From: Rhizobium leguminosarum | GTDB lineage: Bacteria; Pseudomonadota; Alphaproteobacteria; Rhizobiales; Rhizobiaceae | Direction: 5' to 3' | Assembly (NCBI RefSeq): GCF_001679785.1 | Contig: NZ_CP016286.1 | Coordinates: 1 to 64,000 of the forward strand | Length of the DNA stretch: 64,000 nucleotides | Part shown: positions 29,411-39,061 of the stretch, one piece after another | Numbering within the stretch: position 1 is the first letter of the stretch | Layout of the letters: each line of letters begins with the position of its first letter | Notes under the pieces: model-generated | Database searches by the model: none | Told to the model about the DNA's origin: nothing | Seen by the model: the letters and a program-made list of their open reading frames with translations, nothing else | Translations under genes and position numbers: made by a program

Positions 29411-29992
29411 ATGAGCAGTGCGTTTCCCGAGATCTACCTGGTCCGCCACGGTGAAACCGAATGGAGCCTGTCGGGGCGGCATACCGGACGCAGCGATATT
29501 CCCTTGACGGCGAACGGCGAGGCCGCCGCCCGCAAACTCGCCGACCGGCTGGCGGGCCTTAGCTTCTCCGCCGTCTGGTCGAGCCCGTCCGAGCGGGCCC
29601 GCAAGACCTGCGCGCTCGCCGGGTTCGGATCGGGCGCGGTGATCAAGGACGATCTCGCCGAATGGGACTACGGCTCTTATGAAGGCATCACCACCAAGGC
29701 GATCCTTGCCAACCGCCCCGGCTGGCAGCTCTTTCGCGACGGCTGCCCGAAGGGCGAATTCGCCGCCGATGTCGGCGATCGCGCCGACGCCGTGATTGGC
29801 GGACTACGTCAAACGGCCGGCACCATCCTGGTCTTTTCGAGCTCGCATTTCCTGCGAGTCCTCGCCGCCCGCTGGCTCGGCCTGCCGCCGGAAGACGGCT
29901 CCCGTTTCGTACTCGATACGGCCAGCATCAGCGTGCTCGGCTACGAGCACGATCTGACCGAGCCGGTCATCCGCCGGTGGAACCAGCGGTAA
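29411..29992 (+). CDS. Histidine phosphatase (phosphoglycerate mutase-like) protein
   Basis: A 193-residue histidine phosphatase. The phospho-acceptor motif is LVRHGETEW near residue 9-17; a second catalytic stretch is VWSSPSERARKTC, and the second His is in FSSSHFLRVLAARW. Such proteins act on sugar phosphates, nucleotides or cofactor intermediates, and the specific substrate cannot be told. The ATG at 29411 is preferred over the GTG at 29405. Confidence 0.85.
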   Translation: MSSAFPEIYLVRHGETEWSLSGRHTGRSDIPLTANGEAAARKLADRLAGLSFSAVWSSPSERARKTCALAGFGSGAVIKDDLAEWDYGSYEGITTKAILANRPGWQLFRDGCPKGEFAADVGDRADAVIGGLRQTAGTILVFSSSHFLRVLAARWLGLPPEDGSRFVLDTASISVLGYEHDLTEPVIRRWNQR

Positions 29993-30113
29993 AAACCAGA
30001 CGCAGTCGTCTGCCTGCTCAATCTCGCCGCCGTGGTTAACATTGGGGTAACGACATCGGGATAGATGTAGCGAGCGCCGCCCTCCGCGGCTTTGTTTTTG
30101 CGTTTTCTGGAGT

Positions 30114-30932
30114 GTGGACGTGTCTCATCGATCAGTCGTATCGATCTCTTTGGCTATTGCCCTTTTATCTGCTGGCTCGGCGGCCGCCCAGGAAAGCGGC
30201 CAGCACTTCTGGTCCGGCGACTGGTATCTGAGCGTCGGCGTCGCCGGCTTCTCCGCCCCGAAATTCGAGGGCTCGTCGCACAATGAATTCAAGTTCAGCC
30301 CGCTGGTCTCCGTCGGCCGCCAAGGTGCCGGGCCGCGTTTTTCCTCGCGCAACGACAATCCTTCTTTCGCCCTCATCGACAAGGGTGCCTTCCGTGCCGG
30401 CATCGTCGGTAAATTCGTGCCGTCGCGCGATGACGGCGACGGCAGCGAGCTGAAGGGCTTGAAGAAGGTCAAATGGGGGGCGGAAGCCGGCGGTTTCGTC
30501 GAGGTTTACCCGACCGACTTCCTTCGCGCCCGCGCCGAAGTCCGCCAAGGCATCCGCGCCCATGACGGCGTTGTCGCCGATCTCGCCGTCGATGCCTTCA
30601 CCGATATCGCCCCCGACCTGCAGCTGTCAGGCGGACCGCGCGCGACGTTTGCCAGCAGCGGCTATTACGACGCCTATTACGGCGTCAACGCCAAGCAGGC
30701 GGCGGCTAGCGGGCTTGATCCCTATAAGCCGTCGTCGGGCATCCAATCCTACGGCGCAGGCGCGGCGCTCACCTGGAAGGCGACGGAAAACCTCTCGGCA
30801 AGTTCCTTCCTCGAATATAAGCGGCTGGCAGGCCCTGCCGCCGACAGCAGCCTCGTGCGCGAGCGTGGCTCGAAGAACCAGGTCCTGATCGGCGTCTCGG
30901 CGACCTACAAGTTCAATTTCTCACTGCAGTGA
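30114..30932 (+). CDS. MipA/OmpV-family outer membrane protein
   Basis: A 272-residue protein with a signal peptide (SISLAIALLSAGSAAA) and a beta-rich body of alternating aromatic and polar residues, ending in KFNFSLQ, a typical outer membrane beta-barrel end. It resembles the MipA/OmpV family, which is linked to cell-wall hydrolase scaffolds or porins. The start is a GTG, at 30114 or 30120. A short gap separates it from ubiA. Confidence 0.8.
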   Translation: MDVSHRSVVSISLAIALLSAGSAAAQESGQHFWSGDWYLSVGVAGFSAPKFEGSSHNEFKFSPLVSVGRQGAGPRFSSRNDNPSFALIDKGAFRAGIVGKFVPSRDDGDGSELKGLKKVKWGAEAGGFVEVYPTDFLRARAEVRQGIRAHDGVVADLAVDAFTDIAPDLQLSGGPRATFASSGYYDAYYGVNAKQAAASGLDPYKPSSGIQSYGAGAALTWKATENLSASSFLEYKRLAGPAADSSLVRERGSKNQVLIGVSATYKFNFSLQ

Positions 30933-31082
30933 TTGATGCGGCTGCGCATCCCATCTCAGATGCGCAGCGCTGTAATGCTTTGAATTGCCCTATAATTTCA
31001 CCCTTGGATCAGAATCGATCCAACGGTGATGCAAATCGCAGCGCATGATCGCTTCTTGACCGCATCGACGGCCCGCCGCTAG

Positions 31083-32051
31083 ATGAGCGGCATGCACGAC
31101 ACGGGCGACTTCAACGATCGCGTTTCCGACGCACCTTCCGATAACTGGGTCTACCGGATCCTGCCGCCATGGCTTTGGCCCTATGCGCAGCTCGCGCGCT
31201 GGGATCGCCCAATCGGCTGGCAGCTCTTGATGTGGCCGTGCTTCTGGTCGGCGACACTTGCTTCCAATGCGGCGATCGGCGAGGGGATCTATTCCGGCAG
31301 CTTGCTGGTGTCTCATCTGTTCCTTTATTTCATCGGCGCGGTCGCCATGCGCGGCGCCGGCTGCACTTATAATGATCTCGTCGACCACGAGATTGACATG
31401 GAAGTGGCGCGCACGCGGTCGCGTCCGCTGCCCTCCGGCCGCGTCACGCGCGCCCACGCGAAGATCTTCATCGGCTTGCAGGCGCTGGTTGGCCTCATCG
31501 TGTTGCTGCAGTTCAACTGGCTCAACGTCTTCCTCGGCGTGCTCTCGCTCGGGATCGTGGCGTTTTATCCCTTTGCCAAACGTTTCACCGACTGGCCGCA
31601 ATTCTACCTCGGACTTGCCTTCTCCTGGGGCGCGCTGATGGGCTGGGCCGGGATTATGGGCGGCCTCTCCTTTGCCGCCATCCTGCTCTATGCCGCCTCC
31701 GTCGCCTGGACGATCGGTTACGACACGATCTATGCGCATCAGGACAAGGAGGATGACGAACTGATCGGCGTCCGCTCCACCGCGCGTCTGTTCGGCGACA
31801 GGACACGGCAATGGCTGATCGGCCTTTACGGGCTGACGCTGCTGCTGATGTTTATTGCTTTCGCTCTCGCCAGCGCCAATCTCATCGCTTTCCTGGCCTT
31901 GCTCGGCGCCGCCGGCATGTTCGCCTGGCAGATCGTGCGGCTCGATATCAACGATCCCGACCAGTGCCTGGCGCTCTTCAAGTCAAACAACCGCGTCGGC
32001 CTGATCATCTTCTTCGGCCTCTTCGTCTCGCTGCTCTTCGCCATTCCCTGA
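31083..32051 (+). CDS. ubiA: 4-hydroxybenzoate polyprenyltransferase
   Basis: Inner membrane enzyme that attaches the isoprenoid chain to 4-hydroxybenzoate in ubiquinone synthesis. It is 322 residues with about eight helices. The first Asp-rich motif is NDLVDHEIDMEVARTRSRPLP; the second is YAHQDKEDDELIG. It would use the polyprenyl diphosphate made by the ispB product at 5.4 kb. A strong hairpin at 32074 follows the stop. Confidence 0.94.
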   Translation: MSGMHDTGDFNDRVSDAPSDNWVYRILPPWLWPYAQLARWDRPIGWQLLMWPCFWSATLASNAAIGEGIYSGSLLVSHLFLYFIGAVAMRGAGCTYNDLVDHEIDMEVARTRSRPLPSGRVTRAHAKIFIGLQALVGLIVLLQFNWLNVFLGVLSLGIVAFYPFAKRFTDWPQFYLGLAFSWGALMGWAGIMGGLSFAAILLYAASVAWTIGYDTIYAHQDKEDDELIGVRSTARLFGDRTRQWLIGLYGLTLLLMFIAFALASANLIAFLALLGAAGMFAWQIVRLDINDPDQCLALFKSNNRVGLIIFFGLFVSLLFAIP

Positions 32052-32073
32052 TTGGGATGATGAATGAAACGAT

Positions 32074-32097
32074 AAACCCGGCGCGGGCGCCGGGTTT
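32074..32097 (+). terminator. Strong hairpin after ubiA
   Basis: Perfect 11-base stem AAACCCGGCGC/GCGCCGGGTTT with a tight loop. The 3' arm ends in TTT. It lies between convergent ubiA and the DUF6101-like gene, so it may act in both directions. Confidence 0.75.
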
Positions 32098-32136
32098 CAA
32101 AATGGCATTGCCACATTGGGACTTTCGCGATTTCGC

Positions 32137-32703
32137 TTAAGTCCGGGCGATGATTTCCTTACCTTCGATCTTCATGGCGACGCCCAGCCGGCCGGTGGTG
32201 CGGCGCACGAGGAAGCGCGGGCGGCGGTTGGCGAAGTAGGAATGACGGCGGCGTGGCTTGAGATCGCTGGTGCGCAAGGCGCCGATGTGCTCTTCGAGCG
32301 GCCGGGCGACGCCGTCGGCCTCGACCATCAGCATCGGAATGCGGAAGGCTTCCGACCAGCTGCGCCAGTCTGCAGCGATGTCGCTGAGATCATGCGCCAC
32401 GAGCAGCGGAATGCAGAGCTCCGGATCGGTGTGATGGAGTTCGAGAGTTACCGTGACATCGCCGTCGCCATGGTCGATGGCGCGGGCGGCGACGCCCTTG
32501 AAAACGCGCTTCGGCAGCGCAATCGAGAGCGGCAGGCCGCTGGAGGGGAGGACCTTGCGCAGGACCGCACCGCGTTCGTCTATGGTGATATTGACGTCAT
32601 CCGAACAATCGTGGATGGCGTAGCTGACCTGCTGGGGAAAGCGGGACGGATCGAGGCGTAACGTCGTGCTAGCCCAGGCGGGCTTCATAACGGGATTGTT
32701 CAT
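32137..32703 (-). CDS. DUF6101-like conserved protein
   Basis: A 188-residue protein, predicted cytoplasmic, with no signal peptide. It starts MNNPVMKPAWASTTLRLDPS; DITIDERGAVLRK-like strands (VNITIDERGAVLRK), ELHHTDPELCIPLLVA, then an Arg-rich C-terminal segment (KPRRRHSYFANRRPRFLVRR) that could touch nucleic acid. I recall this family as DUF6101 in rhizobia near ubiA. The function is unknown. Confidence 0.6.
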   Translation of the reverse strand: MNNPVMKPAWASTTLRLDPSRFPQQVSYAIHDCSDDVNITIDERGAVLRKVLPSSGLPLSIALPKRVFKGVAARAIDHGDGDVTVTLELHHTDPELCIPLLVAHDLSDIAADWRSWSEAFRIPMLMVEADGVARPLEEHIGALRTSDLKPRRRHSYFANRRPRFLVRRTTGRLGVAMKIEGKEIIART

Positions 32704-33003
32704 TTCATTCTACCCTTGTCTTACCTGAGAGCCGATTTCCGGTCTTCTCCTTGGGACTTTTCGTCCTCTATGGCCGACAATAGGCAGCCGCCGTTCCGTA
32801 CAGCTTAAAAATTGCGGTTAAGAAAACTTTGCCTCCTCTGATGGTTATCAAAACCGAATCCGGCAGGGTTTCCGGAAGGTGAACGATGTGGTGTCCTGGA
32901 ATGATGCATCCGGAGGTAAGCCTCAGGTAAGCTTTCCATGGCAAAATGTGCTCACCAGCATTTCGTCGTTCTTTTAGAGATTTTGCCGAAAAGGGCGCTT
33001 TCC
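32704..33003. other. 300-base spacer upstream of the DUF1217 gene
   Basis: AT-richer near 32805-32840, likely to hold the promoters of the two flanking genes. I could not assign a box with confidence. An in-frame upstream start for the DUF1217 gene (32938) exists but adds residues unlike the family. Confidence 0.35.
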
Positions 33004-36000
33004 ATGATCACGGCTTCCCTCGCTTACACGATCCTGTCGCGGGACATGACGTCGAGCCTCAACAAGGTCGCGTCGCAGACGACGGTCAAGAAGGATGCCC
33101 AGTATTACGCCGACCATATCAACAAGGTCACCAATGTCGACGACTTCCTCGGCGACTACAAGCTCTACAGCTATGCGATGAAGGCCTATGGCCTCGAGGA
33201 CATGACCTATGCCAAGGCCTTCATGAAGAAGGTGCTGGAAAGCGATCTCACCGATCCCGACAGCTACGCCAACAAGCTCTCCGATACGCGCTATCGCGAA
33301 TTCGCCGCCGCCTTCAATTTCAATGCGCCGGAGAAGGACGTGCAGACGGATGCGCAGGAGGACGAGCTCATCGGCCTTTACAAGCAATCCTTCGCCGATG
33401 CCGAAAAGGCCGCGAGCGCCGAAAGCACCTATTACAGCAACAATATCGATAGCGTGCAGAGCGTCGACGACCTGGTCAACAACACCCGGTTGCGCACCTA
33501 TGTGCTGAAGACCTTCAAGATCGATCCCACCTATGCGTCGAAGGACTTTCTGCGGCAGGTGCTGACCAGCGATCTCAGCGACCCCACGAGCTTCGTCAAT
33601 ACGCAGGGCGGCGACAAGTATAAGGCGCTTGCCGCCCAGTTCAGCTTCAACGCCGACGGCACTGTCACCGGCACGGCCCAGACCGCCGCGCAGAAGGCCT
33701 TGGTCATCGAGTCCTACACGCTGAATTCCCAATCGGTCATCATCGACAATTCGGTTGGCTCCGACGTCTATTACGTCGGTAAGACGGCGGCCGAATACAA
33801 CAAGGCCTATTACACCGCCAAGATCGGCACGATCACCAATGTGGATGACCTGGTCGCGGACAACCGGCTGACCTCATATATCAAGACAGCCTATAGCATG
33901 GGTGCCGACTTTACCGCCGCAGCGCTGCGCACGGTGCTGACCGACCCCGGTTATGCCCAGCTGATGGGCTTCACCAATGTCTACAATGCTTTCAATTTCA
34001 AGGCGGACGGTTCGACGTCGAACACGGCGCGCGCCCAGTCTATCTCCCAGGCGAACAATCTGAAGTCGGCTGCGTCGAACACCGGCAGCTATTATACCTT
34101 GACCTCGCAATCGAGCAGCATCACCAATGTCGATGACCTGCTCGCCGATGATGTGCTGGCGCGCTATATCAAGGATGCCTATGGTCTCGGCACGAATTTC
34201 AGCAATGCCGACCTCAAGAGCATTCTGACGGATCCGGCCTATGCCGCGGCTCAGGGCCATGCCGACATCAATGCCGACTTCAATTTCCAGGCGGACGGTT
34301 CGATCAACGGTTCGGTAATTCAGACGGAAGCTCAACGAAAGTCGACTACCGACAAGTCGGCGGCGAACGCCGCGCATTTCAACGGCATGATCGGCAATGT
34401 CACGAATGTCGATGACATCATGTCGGATGCGGTTGCCGTCAGCTACATCAGAAACAGCATGCAGATCGCCGATAGCGTCTCTGATGCGACCTTGAGGACG
34501 TTCCTGGTCGATCCCGCGGCTGCCAGCGCCCAAAGCTATAGCGACGTCCACGATCTTTTCAACTTCAAGACGGACGGTTCTGTCGCCACCCTTTACGCCT
34601 CGCAAAGTGCCTCGCAGAGCGCGAGCACCACCAGCAAGGCGAATGATGCGGCCGTCTACTATCAGGCGACCATCGCCGGCATCTCGGACGTCGATCAGTT
34701 GCTGGCGGACCAGAAACTGAACAATTTCGTCCGCAACGCCTTCGGCATCCCATCGACGGTCAGCGATGTCGATCTCAGGAATATCCTGACTGACCAGAGC
34801 GGCACCGGCACTTATGCCGACGTTGCCGCTGCCTTCAACTTCAAGGCGGACGGCACGCTTGAAGATGGCATGCAGGCGCAGACGGCCGCCCAGATCAGCA
34901 ATACGAAAATTAGTGCGACAGCGCGGACCAACGACTATTCCGCACGCATGGGGGCGATCGCCAATGTCGATGATCTTATTGCCGATGACGGCATCACCAA
35001 TTTCCTGAAGAGCACTTACAATCTGCCGTTCGATATCTCGAACGCCGACCTGAAGAGCATTCTGACCGATGCGACGGCGGCTGCAGCAGCCGGCCACGCC
35101 GATCTCAATGCCGACTTCAACTTCGCCGCCGATGGATCGCTTCCTGTCGTCAGCTCGGTCCAGACGGCCGACCAAGCGCAGACCACCAACGACAATTATG
35201 CGGCGCGCTACGACGACGAACGCGACGAGGCGATCGACGAGGTCGCATCCAACTACCAGAAGCTTATGGCCGACAGCAGCAGCCTGGTGAATTTCTCCGA
35301 CGTCAACAGTGTCAATGATTTCCTGCGCAGCAATTCGTCGGCCGATTTCAGCAAGAGCAACGACAATCTCCCGGATCTCTTCCATGTGGCGCTGCAGGCT
35401 TTCGGCCTGACGGACCAGGATGTATCGCGTTCGATGATGCGCAAGATCCTGACCAGCGATGCCTATGATCCGAACGGCTATGTCGCGTCGCTCAAGGATG
35501 AGCGCATCACCAACCTTGCCCGCGCCTTCAACTTCGGCCCCGACGGCAAGGCTGCATCACCCTTCCAGGCGCTGCCCGACGCGACAATGGCCAAATACGC
35601 CACCGACTATAGATCGCATATGACCATGCTGATGAAGGACGGTCCAGTAAAGGACAAGGCGGCGAAGGATGCGACGGCGGAAGTCGATTATTTCGCCAAG
35701 GGCATGGCGAAGGTGAAGTCGCTCGACGATTTCCTCGACGACAGCCGGCTGACCGATCTGGTCCTGAAGGCTAATAACCTTGATCCGAAGGATTACGACA
35801 AGGCGACGCTGAAGAAGATCTTCACGTCCGACCCCGATGACAAGAAGAGCTATCTCAACGCCACCGCCGATGCGCGATTCCAGGACATCGTCGCCGCCTT
35901 CAATTTCGACAAGGACGGCAACTTGACCCGCGCCAAGATCGGCACCATCCAGAACAAGGCGGCCGAGGAGCATACGCAGGAGCTCTATGTTCAGCAGACG

Positions 36001-36333
36001 ATGGAAGCCCAGCAAGGCGAAAGCAACGACGGCGTCCGCCTGGCGCTCTATTTCAGCCGCAAGGCCTCGAGCATCACCTCGATCTATGGAATCCTCGGCG
36101 ACAGGGCGCTTTATCAGGTCATCACCACAGCCTACAGCCTGCCGTCGCAGATCTCGGGCATGGATGTCGCCAAACAGGCCGATCTCATCAACCGCTTCGT
36201 CAAGCTCGAGGATCTCCAGGATCCGAAGAAGGTCGACAAGCTGCTGCGCCGGTTCACCGCGATGTACGACGTCCAGAACGCCACCCAGCAGTCGCCGGCG
36301 CTGATGATCCTGACCAACGGCGGTACGCAGTAG
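33004..36333 (+). CDS. Large protein of about ten DUF1217-like modules
   Basis: 1109 residues from ATG 33004 (MITASLAYTILSRDM). About ten modules of 90-145 residues follow one another, roughly at residues 30-140, 141-265, 266-355, 356-455, 456-546, 547-640, 641-737, 745-890, 892-1003 and 1005-1095. Most carry T-N-V-D-D-L, an amphipathic helix, L-x-x-I-L-T-D and A-F-N-F-x-x-D-G; FNF recurs at 104, 330, 426, 519, 611, 705, 842 and 966. Modules 3, 4, 6 and 7 are most alike. No signal peptide or membrane helix. DUF1217 proteins in other rhizobia lie in flagellar clusters, so a flagellar or cell-surface role is possible; this is inference. Confidence 0.8.
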   Translation: MITASLAYTILSRDMTSSLNKVASQTTVKKDAQYYADHINKVTNVDDFLGDYKLYSYAMKAYGLEDMTYAKAFMKKVLESDLTDPDSYANKLSDTRYREFAAAFNFNAPEKDVQTDAQEDELIGLYKQSFADAEKAASAESTYYSNNIDSVQSVDDLVNNTRLRTYVLKTFKIDPTYASKDFLRQVLTSDLSDPTSFVNTQGGDKYKALAAQFSFNADGTVTGTAQTAAQKALVIESYTLNSQSVIIDNSVGSDVYYVGKTAAEYNKAYYTAKIGTITNVDDLVADNRLTSYIKTAYSMGADFTAAALRTVLTDPGYAQLMGFTNVYNAFNFKADGSTSNTARAQSISQANNLKSAASNTGSYYTLTSQSSSITNVDDLLADDVLARYIKDAYGLGTNFSNADLKSILTDPAYAAAQGHADINADFNFQADGSINGSVIQTEAQRKSTTDKSAANAAHFNGMIGNVTNVDDIMSDAVAVSYIRNSMQIADSVSDATLRTFLVDPAAASAQSYSDVHDLFNFKTDGSVATLYASQSASQSASTTSKANDAAVYYQATIAGISDVDQLLADQKLNNFVRNAFGIPSTVSDVDLRNILTDQSGTGTYADVAAAFNFKADGTLEDGMQAQTAAQISNTKISATARTNDYSARMGAIANVDDLIADDGITNFLKSTYNLPFDISNADLKSILTDATAAAAAGHADLNADFNFAADGSLPVVSSVQTADQAQTTNDNYAARYDDERDEAIDEVASNYQKLMADSSSLVNFSDVNSVNDFLRSNSSADFSKSNDNLPDLFHVALQAFGLTDQDVSRSMMRKILTSDAYDPNGYVASLKDERITNLARAFNFGPDGKAASPFQALPDATMAKYATDYRSHMTMLMKDGPVKDKAAKDATAEVDYFAKGMAKVKSLDDFLDDSRLTDLVLKANNLDPKDYDKATLKKIFTSDPDDKKSYLNATADARFQDIVAAFNFDKDGNLTRAKIGTIQNKAAEEHTQELYVQQTMEAQQGESNDGVRLALYFSRKASSITSIYGILGDRALYQVITTAYSLPSQISGMDVAKQADLINRFVKLEDLQDPKKVDKLLRRFTAMYDVQNATQQSPALMILTNGGTQ

Positions 36334-36351
36334 GCCTGATGACGTGCAGTC

Positions 36352-37788
36352 TCACGGATCGAGGCTGACCACTTTTCCCGGGTTCATGATATCGGCAGGG
36401 TCGAAGGCGCGCTTGATGCGGCGCATTAGCTCGATTTCGATGGCCGGGCGGATCGCCGCCAGTTCGTCGCGCTTCAACTGGCCGACGCCGTGCTCGGCGG
36501 AGATCGAGCCGCCATGGGCAAGCACCAGTCCATGCACTATATGGTTCATCTCATGCCAGCGGGCGATGAAGGCGTCCTTGTCGGCGCCGAGCGGCTGGGA
36601 AATATTGTAATGGATGTTGCCGTCGCCCATATGGCCGAAGGCGCAGATGCGGGCGCCCGGCATGGCCGCCATCACCGCTTCTTCGGCCTCGGCCATGAAA
36701 TGCGGGATCTTCGATACGGGCACGGAAACATCGTGCTTGATCGATCCGCCTTCCGGCTTCTGCGCATCCGACATGCTTTCGCGCATGTGCCAGAGCGCCT
36801 TTTGCTGCGCCACGGATGCGGCGATTGCGGCGTCCAGCACCAGCCCAGCCTCGAAGCCCTGTTCCAGCACGCCACTCAACATCCGCTCCGCCGTCTCGGC
36901 CGAATCCGACGTCGAAATGTCGATCAACACATACCAGGGATAGGCGGCCTCCAGCGGATCGCGCACGCCGTCGATATGGCGCGTGGTGATCTCGACGCCG
37001 AAACGCGGCATCAGCTCGAAACCGGTGAGCGAGGCGCCGCAGAGGCTGGAGGCGAGGTTGAAGAGGCCAAGCGCATCTGCCACCGAATTCAGGCCAGCGA
37101 AGGCCACCTGATGGCCGAGCGGCTGGGGAAAGAGCTTCAGCACCGCGCCGGTGATGATGCCGAGCGTGCCCTCGGCGCCGATGAAGAGGTCGCGCAGGTC
37201 GTAGCCGGTATTGTCCTTCTTCAGGCGGCGCAAGCCGTCCCAGATCTCCCCGGTCGGCAGCACCACTTCGAGACCGAGGCAGAGCTGACGTATATTGCCA
37301 TAGGCAAGCACCGCCGTGCCGCCGGCATTGGTGGAAAGGTTGCCACCGATGCGGCAGGAGCCTTCCGAGCCGAGCGACAGCGGAAACAGCCGCCCATGCG
37401 CCTCGGCCGCCTTCTGCACCTCGGCGAGGATAGCGCCGCCATCGGCCACCAGCACGTTCGCCACCGGATCGACATCGCGGATCCTGTTCATACGCTCGAG
37501 CGACAGAATGATATCGGACTTGCCCTGACGCGGCGTCTGGCCGCCGACGAGGCCGGTATTGCCGGTCTGCGGCACGATCGCCGTTCCAGTCTCCGTCGCA
37601 AGCTTCATGATATCAGAGACTTCTTCGACCGAAGCGGGCTTCAAGAGGAGAGGGGAGGAGCCGTAATAGAGCCCGCGGTTTTCGATCAGATGCGGTGCAA
37701 GATCGGCCTCGCTACGCAGCGCGTATTTTTCGCCGACGATGGCCGCGAAGCGATCGAGGAGTTCGGTGGAAATGCTGGAATTGCTCAT
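36352..37788 (-). CDS. FAD-linked 2-hydroxyacid oxidase/dehydrogenase
   Basis: A 478-residue flavoenzyme of the FAD-binding type 4 plus FAD-oxidase C-terminal class, which includes glycolate oxidase GlcD and D-2-hydroxyglutarate dehydrogenase. FAD contacts: PQTGNTGLVGGQTP (about residues 72-85) and SLGSEGSCRIGGNLSTNAGG. The C-terminal metal/substrate motif is GHMGDGNIHYNIS, and EHGVGQLKRDEL follows. The substrate is likely a D-2-hydroxyacid. The ATG at 37788 begins the conserved N-terminus. It converges on the DUF1217 gene with an 18-base gap. Confidence 0.9.
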   Translation of the reverse strand: MSNSSISTELLDRFAAIVGEKYALRSEADLAPHLIENRGLYYGSSPLLLKPASVEEVSDIMKLATETGTAIVPQTGNTGLVGGQTPRQGKSDIILSLERMNRIRDVDPVANVLVADGGAILAEVQKAAEAHGRLFPLSLGSEGSCRIGGNLSTNAGGTAVLAYGNIRQLCLGLEVVLPTGEIWDGLRRLKKDNTGYDLRDLFIGAEGTLGIITGAVLKLFPQPLGHQVAFAGLNSVADALGLFNLASSLCGASLTGFELMPRFGVEITTRHIDGVRDPLEAAYPWYVLIDISTSDSAETAERMLSGVLEQGFEAGLVLDAAIAASVAQQKALWHMRESMSDAQKPEGGSIKHDVSVPVSKIPHFMAEAEEAVMAAMPGARICAFGHMGDGNIHYNISQPLGADKDAFIARWHEMNHIVHGLVLAHGGSISAEHGVGQLKRDELAAIRPAIEIELMRRIKRAFDPADIMNPGKVVSLDP

Positions 37789-37821
37789 CGGGCTCGGTCC
37801 TTCATCGTGATGCACGGTCCT

Positions 37822-38796
37822 TCAGTCGCGGGGCGCGGCTGCCCGCTGCAGCCGGTCGTTGATTGCCTCGCCCAGGCCGTCCTCGGGAATCGGCGAAAAG
37901 GCGATGCTCTGGGCGCCGCTCGCATCGGCCCGCTTCATATAGTCGAAAAGATTGGCGGCGGCCTCTGCAAGGTCGCCGCGCGGGCTAAGGTCAAGGACGA
38001 TCCGCGCACTGTCCGCGCCGGAGACCGCAGCGCTGCCGAAGGCGATCAGCGCTTCGCCGGGTTCGACTGCCGTCGCGTTGAGGCGCACGGAAGCACCCGG
38101 CGCGTAATGGGAGGCAAGCATGCCCGGCGCCTCGATGGCCGCCGATGCCGTCTTCGCCCGCAGCAGCGGCTGGCCTGCAACGCGCTCGATCTCGCGCGCC
38201 GCCAGTCCGCCCGGCCGAAGCAGCCTTAGTTGGCCGCCCTCTGCCTTGACGATCGTCGATTCGACGCCGACAGCACTCGGGCCTGCGTCGAGGATCAGCG
38301 GGATTTTCGCCCCGAGATCGGCTTCGACATGGGCGGCACTCGTGGCGCTGATCCCGCCTGACGTATTAGCGCTGGGGGCTGCGAGCGGCCGTCCGAAGGC
38401 GCCGATCAAAGCGCCGGCAAACCCTTTCGGCACGCGGATGCCGACGCTGTCGAGCCCCGCGGTCGCCAGCGAATGGATCGAACTCTGAGGCTTCAGCGGC
38501 ATCACGAGGGTCAACGGGCCGGGCCAGAAGGCTTTGGCGAGCGCCCGCGAGACCGGGTCGAACTCGGCATGTTCTTCGGCCATGGCAAGGTCGGCCATAT
38601 GGCAGATCAGCGGGTTGAAGCGCGGCCGTCCCTTTGTCTCGTAGATGCGGGCAATGGCCAAAGGATTGGTGGCGTCGGCGGCAAGGCCGTAGACGGTCTC
38701 AGTCGGGATGGCGATGGCAAAGCCGTCGGCAAGAGCGGCTGAGGCCGCCTCGATCGCTGCCTGCCTGTCTGCCTCTATGTCGATCGTTCGTGCCAT
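37822..38796 (-). CDS. tsaC: L-threonylcarbamoyladenylate synthase
   Basis: Makes threonylcarbamoyl-AMP for the t6A modification at position 37 of tRNAs reading ANN codons. It is 324 residues, the longer Sua5/YwlC type with an extra C-terminal domain. Motifs: IPTETVYGLAADA near residue 30, the ATP/threonine-binding KGRPRFNPL, and APSANTSGG. The ATG at 38796 starts the domain. It may share a transcript with the FAD oxidase gene 33 bases downstream. Confidence 0.92.
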   Translation of the reverse strand: MARTIDIEADRQAAIEAASAALADGFAIAIPTETVYGLAADATNPLAIARIYETKGRPRFNPLICHMADLAMAEEHAEFDPVSRALAKAFWPGPLTLVMPLKPQSSIHSLATAGLDSVGIRVPKGFAGALIGAFGRPLAAPSANTSGGISATSAAHVEADLGAKIPLILDAGPSAVGVESTIVKAEGGQLRLLRPGGLAAREIERVAGQPLLRAKTASAAIEAPGMLASHYAPGASVRLNATAVEPGEALIAFGSAAVSGADSARIVLDLSPRGDLAEAAANLFDYMKRADASGAQSIAFSPIPEDGLGEAINDRLQRAAAPRD

Positions 38797-38865
38797 GTCC
38801 TGCCTGTGTTCGTCCCGGCAGTCATTAGGCTTTCCGCCGCCCGCGATCAATCGCGTTGTTCATCT

Positions 38866-39046
38866 ATGCATGTCGCCCAAAAGTGTGCAGCGGTTTTGGG
38901 TCACGACATGCATCAAACAAGGATTATGCATGTCGCCCAAAAGTGTGCAGCGGTTTTGGGGTCACGACATGCATCAAGCCAGGATTATGCATGTCGCCCA
39001 AAACTGTGCAGCGATTTTGGCACCGACGTGCATCAAGCAAGGACGT
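38866..39046. repeat. Three tandem copies of a 60-61 base palindromic unit
   Basis: Units start at 38866, 38926 and 38987. Each has outer arms ATGCATGTCG/CGACATGCAT (last copy CGACGTGCAT), inner arms CCCAAAA/TTTTGGG (weaker in the third) and a GTGTGCAGCGG-type loop. The linkers CAAACAAGGATT and CAAGCCAGGATT are also similar. It lies between tsaC and a hypothetical gene. Confidence 0.9.
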
Positions 39047-39061
39047 AAAGCGCGGCGAGCT

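Noticed and set aside
33874..35385. Minus-strand open frame of 503 codons
   Set aside because: Antisense to the DUF1217 repeat; its apparent repeats only mirror that gene.
36490..38229. Long plus-strand open frame of 579 codons
   Set aside because: It is antisense to the FAD oxidase and tsaC genes, which have clear motifs; its amino acid composition is that of a shadow.
38866..39046. Possible CRISPR array
   Set aside because: Only three units, each a self-complementary hairpin; the linkers between are similar to one another, unlike spacers. No cas gene is present.
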